5,597 bases of DNA from an uncultured Bacteroidota bacterium (GTDB taxonomy: Bacteria > Bacteroidota > Bacteroidia > Bacteroidales > UBA12481): positions 1-5,597 of the forward strand of contig CAILAQ010000542.1 in NCBI GenBank assembly GCA_903832165.1, in the 5' to 3' direction. Under the pieces are notes generated by a model. That model was given only the letters and a program-made list of their open reading frames with translations, searched no databases and had not been told where the DNA came from. The position numbers and the translations under genes were made by a program. Of this stretch, positions 1 through 5,597 are shown one piece after another; position 1 is the first letter of the stretch; each line of letters starts with the position of its first letter.

Positions 1-1924
1 GGCCCTGTATCCCATCTTCGAGTGAAAAGTTGGTAAACTGACCGGTCACCACGTTAAATCGGCTTAACCCGTTGAAAGTGCTCAGCCATAGGTCATTGTT
101 TTTCTCGTCAGCCAAGATGCCCTGAATGCACATGGAAGGCAGCCCGTTGGCGGTTGTGTAGGTTTTGATATCGCCTGTTTCAACATTGTAACGGCTCAAT
201 CCACCCTGCCAGGTGCCTACCCAGGCAATTCCGGAACTATCTTCATAAAAGGAATTGATATCCTGCGAAACAAAAACATCACCCCGACTTTTATCATCGC
301 CATGCCTGGTGATTTTATCAGTCTGGTAATCATATAAATACAATCCGTTGTTGCCGAGTAGCCATAGTCCGTGCTTTTTGCTTTCAAAGGCGTCGGTAAT
401 TTCGTTGCTGCTGCCGGCATTTCCCGGAAGGTCTGTCAGAACATAACGCCGGTATTTTTCCGCTTCCTTGTCGTTGATATAAATTCCCCAGTGGCTGAAT
501 ACCCAGAAATTTCCCCTGCTGTCGGGAAAGAACTTGAATACACCTACTGAATCGGGAAGCCCGGGGAGGACATTTCTTTTAATCGTGTTGGTTTTCGGTA
601 TAAACTGGCAGTATCCCAGGTTGGAGTTTATTAGGAATTCCCCAGGCCCGGTGGCTACCCAGTTATAAATGGCATCCAGATTGGGGGAAATGCCGTGATA
701 AGTGCGTGTTGCAATCGTCTGCGAAACGGGATCGAAATCAACGATCCCGGAATGGTCCGCACCGGAACCCTGCGTTATTAACCAGATATGACCATCCGGG
801 CTTTGGGTCAGGCTGGTGGCCCAACCCGGCAGGAATGCCGATTTGTTGTCCCTGTTGGATACGAAAGATTTGAAAATGGTCTGATCATTGTATTTCAGTA
901 GTCCGTTGGAAGTGGTTCCGGCCCACAGGTTGCCGAACTGGTCGATGCTCAGGCTATTGATGGCCGCCCGCTGGAATTTCATTTCAGGGCCCTGTCCGAA
1001 CATTTCGAATTTCGCTTTCTGCCGGTCGAAACGGATAAGGCCCTGGCTGGAAGCGATCCAGATATTGCCGGTAGCATCAATGACCATCCTGTTCATATCC
1101 AGATTTCCTTTCCCGGGATCGACGAGTGCGCTCAGTGGGTAAGAGCTGTATTTCCCGGTTCGGGGATCCAGGGAATACACGGTTCGCTGATTGGATGCTA
1201 TCCAAATCGTTCCGTCACGGTCAGCGGTGATGGCCGAAAACCCCTGGTATCCCGGAAATTCCGACTTCGAAGGCTCAGCCAGTTTAGTTAATGTCCCCGC
1301 CTGATCAATTTTATAAAATCCGCCATAGGTCAGCAGCCAGATGTTACCGTTTTGATCAGCGGTGCCACCGAAAACATTCAGCAGCTTCAGATTATCGGGA
1401 TACTCGAAACGTTTAAGTGTTTGTTCCTTTTCATCAAAATAGACGAGGGCATGTGATGCTACAAAACCGTAAGTGGAGGTGATGCCGAAGTAGATCCTGC
1501 CTGAGCCATTCGGGAGTATGGTGGTAACGGTTGCCTGACCACCTTCCGGAAAGTCCGTCAGTTGGCTGAACTGATAATGGCCGAATGCTTTGGCAGCGGG
1601 GTGATAAACATTGATTCCATCGGTGCAGCCAACCCAGATATTCCCTTTCGGGTCCTCGTAGAGCGCGCCGGTCAATATGGTGTTGATGGCAGTACTGTCG
1701 TTCGGGTCCTGGTAGAAGCGCTGGAATTCATAGCCATTGTATTTAACCAGTCCGTTTTGGGATGCCAGCCAGATGTTAGCCTGACGGTCGGCCATAACGT
1801 CGAGGATGATGGTGCCGTCGAGATCGCTGTAGTGCACAAGATTATTTGGATTCAGTTGTGCAGCGGCCGGATTGCCTGATAAAACTGGCATCATAAGCAG
1901 CAGGAAACAGGCTAGTTTGCGCAT
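1..1924 (-). CDS. Two-component regulator propeller sensor, probably hybrid two-component (HTCS-type), N-terminal part only
   Basis: This is the periplasmic sensor half of a polysaccharide-responsive regulator. The start at 1924 is bounded by an in-frame TGA at 1931-1933. Residues 1-22 form a signal peptide (RK, a hydrophobic run, then AAA before Q23). After that, about 13 propeller blades of the Reg_prop type follow, marked by motifs such as ANIWLAS (W52), GNIWVG, GTIWIAS, GNIWIAS, GNLWAG, GIAWVG and NDLWLS, most followed by NGL-x-KY/RF. The last residues (NGLSRF, then EDGIQG at 636-641) match the end of the second propeller in HTCS proteins. In known HTCS proteins, 14 blades form two seven-bladed propellers, followed by Y_Y_Y, a membrane helix, histidine kinase, receiver and AraC parts. 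None of those is visible here, so the output type (HTCS, plain kinase or other) is inferred. The frame stays open to position 1. The gene lies downstream of the transporter on the same strand, 160 bp away, and has no Shine-Dalgarno sequence. Confidence 0.93.
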   Translation of the reverse strand, partial: MRKLACFLLLMMPVLSGNPAAAQLNPNNLVHYSDLDGTIILDVMADRQANIWLASQNGLVKYNGYEFQRFYQDPNDSTAINTILTGALYEDPKGNIWVGCTDGINVYHPAAKAFGHYQFSQLTDFPEGGQATVTTILPNGSGRIYFGITSTYGFVASHALVYFDEKEQTLKRFEYPDNLKLLNVFGGTADQNGNIWLLTYGGFYKIDQAGTLTKLAEPSKSEFPGYQGFSAITADRDGTIWIASNQRTVYSLDPRTGKYSSYPLSALVDPGKGNLDMNRMVIDATGNIWIASSQGLIRFDRQKAKFEMFGQGPEMKFQRAAINSLSIDQFGNLWAGTTSNGLLKYNDQTIFKSFVSNRDNKSAFLPGWATSLTQSPDGHIWLITQGSGADHSGIVDFDPVSQTIATRTYHGISPNLDAIYNWVATGPGEFLINSNLGYCQFIPKTNTIKRNVLPGLPDSVGVFKFFPDSRGNFWVFSHWGIYINDKEAEKYRRYVLTDLPGNAGSSNEITDAFESKKHGLWLLGNNGLYLYDYQTDKITRHGDDKSRGDVFVSQDINSFYEDSSGIAWVGTWQGGLSRYNVETGDIKTYTTANGLPSMCIQGILADEKNNDLWLSTFNGLSRFNVVTGQFTNFSLEDGIQG

Positions 1925-2084
1925 TGTTGCTCAGGAATTTAACGGTTAGATCGTATAGTACTAACACCCAAGGCGGAATATTGTTTTGCGGGGAACTAAC
2001 AACCACCCTTAAGCTGTCGTACTACTGCCAGCTGAGTACTGAGTACTGAAGACTGAGTACTGAGTACTGAAGACTGAAGACTGC
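1925..2084. other. Intergenic region between sensor and transporter genes
   Basis: These 160 bp separate two minus-strand genes. The half next to the transporter is a heptanucleotide repeat array, annotated separately. The remaining part, about 1925-2024, must hold the leader and any promoter of the sensor gene. I found no good match to the Bacteroidota TTTG / TAnnTTTG promoter pattern on the minus strand, no Shine-Dalgarno sequence and no strong stem with a T-run that would end transcription from the transporter gene. The sensor may therefore have its own unrecognised promoter or be transcribed through from the transporter. No coding frame is supported here. Confidence 0.6.
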
Positions 2085-2094
2085 CTACTGCAGA
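2032..2094. repeat. Heptanucleotide tandem repeat array (CTGAGTA / CTGAAGA)
   Basis: Nine consecutive 7-base units fit the pattern CTG-NNN-A in strict phase. In order they are: CTGAGTA, CTGAGTA, CTGAAGA, CTGAGTA, CTGAGTA, CTGAAGA, CTGAAGA, CTGCCTA and CTGCAGA. Imperfect units flank them (CTGCCAG at 2025-2031 and CTGCCCT at 2095-2101). The first six units form a higher-order 21-base repeat (two CTGAGTA plus one CTGAAGA) present twice without mismatch, at 2032-2052 and 2053-2073. The sensor-side and central units are clean, while those over the transporter's 3' end are degenerate. The transporter stop codon (2085-2087) lies inside a unit. There are no spacers, so this is not CRISPR. The function is unknown; replication slippage or a scattered genomic repeat family is likely. 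Confidence 0.92.
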
Positions 2095-3401
2095 CTGCCC
2101 TCCGGCTCGATCTCTATCTCATCGACCTTCAAAATATCTTTCTTGTAAAACAGTGATCCGAGGAGGAAAAGCACACCTGCAATCAGCACCATCACCGGCA
2201 AAACCGACATGGCGACATGCAGGCCCGACTTGTCAGAGATTTTACCGATAACCCATGGTCCGAGCATCGAGCCTAGCGTATTCTGGATAACTACCGCAAT
2301 GGCATAGGAGGTGGCACGCAATCCCGGATGTACCAGATCCTGCGTGATGGCCCCGGCTGCCGGTATAAACATCGTTACGGTAACGCCGAAAAGCAGCAGG
2401 AAAATATATTGCATGCCGTCTTTGAAAACGATAAATGCCAGGAAGCAGAATACCGAGGCAACAATGGAGGTGATTCCTGGAAAAACCAGACGGGCATTGG
2501 GCTTGGTACGTCTCCAGCGATCAACCAGATAGCCCCCAAGCGGTGCGCCGATCAACGCAAGCAGCATTACGAGTGATGCCTTGGTACTCGATTGCTGCAC
2601 CGGAGTTCCATACTCGCGGGTGAAATAGGAAGGCAGCCAGGTGAGCAGCGAGGTGGTGGTAAATACAACCGCCATCATCCCGAAATAGGTAAAAAGCAGC
2701 GAGGGCTTATCGGCAAATTCCTTGAACATATCCTTGGTACTCATCTTGATCTTGACGATGTTGGCACCCTTGATTTTCGGACCTTTCCTGTGCTCCAGCT
2801 TGACAGTTTTGTAGTCCTTGCTGATGAAAAACAGAAAGGCAATGATCAGTCCGGGTAGGGCCACAATACCAAAAGCACTGCGCCAGCCCCAGCGTGCAGC
2901 AATAAATCCGCCTGCCGCTACTCCGATGGCACTGCCAAGTGGAATCGCCGCATTCCATAAACCCATCATCCATGAACGTTTTTCCTGAGGATATAATCCC
3001 GAAATCATGGCCGATCCGCCAGGTGCATATCCGGCTTCACCGATTCCGATAAAAGTCCGCGTGGTGAGCAGTGCACCGAAGCTTTTGGTTAATGCAGCTG
3101 CAGCCGTTGCCAGACTCCACAACGCCGCCATTACCCCGATAGTCCGCCGCCGGCTCCACCGGTCGATAATGAACGATACCGGAAAAGTGAGTATCACAAT
3201 GGATAAATAAACTGCCGACATCAGCGTGCCCAGCTTGGCATCACTCATCCCGAACTCAGCCTTGATGTAAGGCAGCAGGGCTGATACAACCATCCTGTCA
3301 ACATAATCAAACATGTACAGGAGGAATAACAGCGAGAACAGATAATTTGTGTACTTCTTCGGGAAAATGTATCCCGGAAGTATGTCTCCACTCTTTTTCA
3401 T
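2085..3401 (-). CDS. Major facilitator superfamily transporter, Spinster-like / sugar-acid-type carrier
   Basis: An inner-membrane secondary carrier of 438 residues, a normal length for a 12-helix MFS protein. Helix 1 contains DYVDR (residues 32-36), a pattern shared by Spinster-like and anion:cation symporter carriers. The MFS motif A loop follows helix 2 (D80-RWSRRR), and a second copy, DRWRR (294-298), lies in the matching loop of the C-terminal half. A motif-B-like segment with R115 and GIGEAGYAPGG (119-129) and WGWR (171-174) complete the N-terminal bundle. A Lys-rich cytoplasmic loop spans about 195-233, and the tail is acidic (426-434). The start at 3401 is supported by an in-frame TGA at 3432-3434; there is no Shine-Dalgarno sequence. 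The final residues SLQ and the TAG stop fall inside the heptanucleotide repeat. The gene is divergent from the DUF4838 lipoprotein, suggesting that it imports a product of that locus. The substrate cannot be read from the sequence; a hexuronate, sugar or other organic anion is possible. Confidence 0.95.
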   Translation of the reverse strand: MKKSGDILPGYIFPKKYTNYLFSLLFLLYMFDYVDRMVVSALLPYIKAEFGMSDAKLGTLMSAVYLSIVILTFPVSFIIDRWSRRRTIGVMAALWSLATAAAALTKSFGALLTTRTFIGIGEAGYAPGGSAMISGLYPQEKRSWMMGLWNAAIPLGSAIGVAAGGFIAARWGWRSAFGIVALPGLIIAFLFFISKDYKTVKLEHRKGPKIKGANIVKIKMSTKDMFKEFADKPSLLFTYFGMMAVVFTTTSLLTWLPSYFTREYGTPVQQSSTKASLVMLLALIGAPLGGYLVDRWRRTKPNARLVFPGITSIVASVFCFLAFIVFKDGMQYIFLLLFGVTVTMFIPAAGAITQDLVHPGLRATSYAIAVVIQNTLGSMLGPWVIGKISDKSGLHVAMSVLPVMVLIAGVLFLLGSLFYKKDILKVDEIEIEPEGSLQ

Positions 3402-3508
3402 ATTGGAAAGATTAGGTTTTGCGCTTCCATTTCAGAATCACGAAATTTACACTTCCGGATATTCTCCGGATTAAGTACTTTTACCTAAAGACACAAACAC
3501 GCACAAAC
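3402..3508. promoter_or_regulatory. Divergent promoter region between transporter and DUF4838 lipoprotein genes
   Basis: These 107 bp must carry the start signals of both divergent genes. On the plus strand TACTTTTA (3476-3483) matches the Bacteroidota -7 pattern TAnnTTTG at all but the last base, 25 bases before the ATG. On the minus strand TAAATTTC (complement of 3442-3449) also matches at all but one base. Neither has a TTTG at the expected 19-21-base distance upstream, so both are weak candidates. The leader just before the plus-strand ATG is A/C-rich with a near-repeat of CACAAAC and no Shine-Dalgarno sequence, as is common in Bacteroidota. A pair of TCCGGA palindromes lies between the two candidate elements. 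Confidence 0.6.
3454..3470. promoter_or_regulatory. Paired TCCGGA palindromes, possible operator
   Basis: The 6-base palindrome TCCGGA occurs at 3454-3459 and again at 3465-3470, separated by TATTC. The start-to-start spacing is 11 bp, about one helical turn, so two bound protein subunits would sit on the same face of the DNA. The pair lies in the middle of the divergent intergenic region, between the two weak -7-like elements, where one regulator could act on both genes. It could also form a small stem with a 5-base loop. No regulator family is assigned, and the pair may be chance. Confidence 0.35.
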
Positions 3509-5597
3509 ATGAAAAGGTTTAGAATTATGGCCGTTATACTGTTAACGGCCCTTCTTGCAGGATGCTCCATGAAACCGGGAGTAACAATTATGAGCGGCGG
3601 AAAATCTGATTATGTGATTTATGTGGCCGATACGGCCAACCATCAGATAATGAGAGCCGCGAATCTGCTGCAAACCTATCTGAAAAAAATTGGCGGAGCC
3701 GAATTGCCCATACAATTTGGATTGCCTGAAGTGCCTTTAAAAGCTTTTCTGATAAATCCCGATGCACGCACCGGCCATGAGGATGCTTTTAGTATAGTTA
3801 CCATGGAGAAACAAATTTTCATTACTGGCGGCACCCACAAAGGCTGTATCTACGGTGTTGTTGACCTTCTCGAAAAACAACTGGGCTGCCGGTTGTATGC
3901 CCCCGGATTTGAGGTAATACCCAAACTCGATAAAATCAGGCTGCCGAAACTCGATGTCAAGGATCAGCCGGTGAATGAATACCGCAATGTTTACGGACAG
4001 TTCGGGCTGAATGAGGACTACCGCGACTGGCAGCGTATTGATATCGTTCAGGATGTTTTTGCCGATGGATATTACGTGCACACCATGGGCAGTCTGGTGC
4101 CCTGGCAGGAGAATTTTAAAACACATCCGGAATATTATGCCCTGATGAACGGCAAACGGGTGATAGACCAGCTCTGCCTTTCGAACCCTGAGGTGCTGAA
4201 AATCGCACTGGCAAAACTGGAACACGATATTCCTTTACAACCCGGAAAACAGGTATGGTCAGTCAGCCAGAACGATAATTTTTCCTATTGCCAGTGCGAT
4301 GCCTGCAAAAAGATTATCGCCGAAGAGGGCAGCCCGGCCGGACCCATCATCCGTTTTGTAAACGAGGTGGCCAAAAGATTTCCCGATAAGACCATTTCCA
4401 CGTTAGCCTATCAGTATAGCCGACAAGCCCCTGTTGTCACCAAACCGGCCGCTAATGTGCAGATCATGCTTTGCACCATCGAGCTTAACCGCAGTCAGCC
4501 GATTGCCGAAGATCCGCGCAGCGCTTCATTTCTGAAGGATATCGTCGACTGGGGCAAAATCGCGAAACATATCTACCTGTGGGATTATACGGTAAACTTC
4601 TCGCACCATACCACCCCGTTCCCGAACATGCATGTGCTGCAACCGAACATCCAGCTCTTCGTGAAAAACAATGTGTTCTCCCATTTTCAGCAGTCGAATA
4701 CCGATGTGGGCCATGAATTTTCGGAGCTGAAATCTTATCTGCTGTCCAGGCTTTTATGGAATCCTGATATTAAGGTTGATTCGATCATCAACGATTTTAC
4801 CAACGGATATTACGGCGCTGCCGGTCCGTTCGTGAGGATGTACCGCGATACCCTCGAGGGCGAAATCCTGAAAACCAAGGAGTGGCTCGATATTTACGGT
4901 CCACCTACTTCCCATGAAAACACCTTCCTGTCTGAGGCCAACATGGCCCGTTATCTCGGATATTTCGATCAGGCCATTGCGGCAGTGAAGGATCAGCCAG
5001 AGATGCTTCTGCACGTGAAAACTGCCCTGCTCCCCGTTCAATATGCTGCCATGGAAATTGGCAAGAACCACATGTTTGCACCCCGCGGATGGTATAGCGT
5101 GGATGGGAAAAACTTTGTCATCCGTGAAAATATGCTGAAAATGCTGGAAGATTTTAACCAGACCTGCAAAGACGCCAAAGTGAAAACACTCAGCGAGGGC
5201 GGACTCACCCCGGAGAATTATTACCAGTCGACCAAGCGATTCCTGAAGGTGGAGGTTCAGGATAACCTGGCATTTCAAAAAACTGTAACCGCAAATCCGC
5301 TTCCATCGCCTAAATATGGCGGCGGCGATCTTACCTACCTCACTAACGGTGTAAAGGGTGCCAATGACTGGAAGGTGCATTGGCTGGGTTGGGAAGCACA
5401 GGATTTTCAACTGGATGCCGATCTGGGCACTGCCCAAAAGCCGGTATCTATCGAAATGAGCACACTGTATGACTCAAAAAGCTGGATCCTGCATCCGGCC
5501 TCAGTTTCCTGTTCGGTATCAGAAGATGGCAAAGCATTTAAATCGCTTGGAACAATGGCCGTTACTGGAGTTCAGCAAAAAGAGGAGGTCACGAGGA
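3509..5597 (+). CDS. DUF4838 domain lipoprotein with GH20b/alpha-glucuronidase-like N-terminus and discoidin-like C-terminus, 3' partial
   Basis: An exported lipoprotein, probably a carbohydrate-active enzyme of unproven activity. The signal peptide ends in the lipobox L16-A-G-C19, so Cys19 is the predicted lipidation site. Residues of about 30-140 resemble the N-terminal accessory domain of GH20 and alpha-glucuronidase enzymes, with GGTHKGCIYGVVDLLE (107-122) and LGCRLYAP (125-132). The DUF4838 core follows, with HPEYY (206-210), SQND (253-256), the cysteine cluster C261-x-C263-xx-C266, YLWDY (356-360), FPNM near 370, and LLWNP (415-419). From about residue 590 a galactose-binding-like (F5/8 type C) domain begins, with LTNGVKG (611-617), DADLGT and SEDGKAF. 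It is cut by the window end after 696 residues, with no stop. The start is the first ATG in a leader without a Shine-Dalgarno sequence. The gene is divergent from the MFS carrier. The DUF4838 assignment is from remembered motif patterns, and the catalytic residues and substrate are unknown. Confidence 0.92.
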   Translation, partial: MKRFRIMAVILLTALLAGCSMKPGVTIMSGGKSDYVIYVADTANHQIMRAANLLQTYLKKIGGAELPIQFGLPEVPLKAFLINPDARTGHEDAFSIVTMEKQIFITGGTHKGCIYGVVDLLEKQLGCRLYAPGFEVIPKLDKIRLPKLDVKDQPVNEYRNVYGQFGLNEDYRDWQRIDIVQDVFADGYYVHTMGSLVPWQENFKTHPEYYALMNGKRVIDQLCLSNPEVLKIALAKLEHDIPLQPGKQVWSVSQNDNFSYCQCDACKKIIAEEGSPAGPIIRFVNEVAKRFPDKTISTLAYQYSRQAPVVTKPAANVQIMLCTIELNRSQPIAEDPRSASFLKDIVDWGKIAKHIYLWDYTVNFSHHTTPFPNMHVLQPNIQLFVKNNVFSHFQQSNTDVGHEFSELKSYLLSRLLWNPDIKVDSIINDFTNGYYGAAGPFVRMYRDTLEGEILKTKEWLDIYGPPTSHENTFLSEANMARYLGYFDQAIAAVKDQPEMLLHVKTALLPVQYAAMEIGKNHMFAPRGWYSVDGKNFVIRENMLKMLEDFNQTCKDAKVKTLSEGGLTPENYYQSTKRFLKVEVQDNLAFQKTVTANPLPSPKYGGGDLTYLTNGVKGANDWKVHWLGWEAQDFQLDADLGTAQKPVSIEMSTLYDSKSWILHPASVSCSVSEDGKAFKSLGTMAVTGVQQKEEVTR

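Noticed and set aside
1562..1879. Plus-strand open frame of 105 codons
   Set aside because: It is antisense to the first propeller blades of the sensor, where the minus-strand frame has clear repeated motifs; other plus-strand frames at 888-1142 and 2311-2858 were rejected for the same reason.
2012..2033. Possible hairpin AGCTG ... CAGCT as a terminator after the transporter gene
   Set aside because: The stem is only 5 bp with a 12-base loop and has no T-run on the relevant strand, so it does not support a terminator.
2025..2101. Repeat array considered as a CRISPR
   Set aside because: The units are 7 bases long and contiguous with no spacers, so it is a simple tandem repeat.
3442..3483. 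Two TAnnTTTG-like elements as firm promoters
   Set aside because: Each misses one base and neither has a TTTG element at the expected distance, so they are mentioned only as weak candidates within the intergenic entry.
3737..4225. Antisense open frame of 162 codons on the minus strand
   Set aside because: It is fully inside the DUF4838 gene, its translation resembles no known family, and its start region has no promoter-like sequence.
4754..5437. Long antisense open frame on the minus strand (227 codons)
   Set aside because: It lies entirely within the well-supported DUF4838 gene on the opposite strand, has no recognisable domain and no leader of its own; it is a coding shadow.

Overview
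The window looks like a piece of carbohydrate-use accessory DNA from a Bacteroidota genome, probably Bacteroidales or a near relative. Four things suggest this: a periplasmic double beta-propeller sensor of the hybrid two-component type, a DUF4838-type lipoprotein with an LAGC lipobox, A-rich leaders without Shine-Dalgarno sequences before all three starts, and roughly balanced base composition. The genus cannot be named from this sequence.

Layout: (1) Positions 1-1924, minus strand: the N-terminal 641 residues of a two-component regulator propeller sensor. It has a signal peptide and about 13 visible propeller blades, and it runs off the left edge before any transmembrane, kinase or DNA-binding part. 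(2) Positions 1925-2084: an intergenic stretch of 160 bp, whose half next to the transporter is a heptanucleotide repeat array (best part 2032-2094). The array runs into the 3' end of the next gene and supplies its stop codon. (3) Positions 2085-3401, minus strand: a complete 438-residue MFS transporter resembling the Spinster-like and sugar-acid-type carriers. (4) Positions 3402-3508: a 107-bp divergent promoter region holding two copies of the palindrome TCCGGA, 11 bp apart. (5) Positions 3509-5597, plus strand: the first 696 residues of a DUF4838-family lipoprotein. It has an alpha-glucuronidase/GH20b-like N-terminal domain, the DUF4838 core and the start of a discoidin-like (F5/8 type C) domain, and it is open at the right edge.

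A reasonable model, which is inference, is that the lipoprotein acts on a glycan or glycoconjugate outside the inner membrane, the MFS carrier imports a small product, and the propeller sensor detects an oligosaccharide and controls the locus. No SusC/SusD pair and no recognised CAZy enzyme with a known substrate lies in the window, so the substrate cannot be stated. All other long open frames are antisense or out-of-frame shadows of these three genes. I found no tRNA, rRNA, insertion sequence, CRISPR array or clear terminator.
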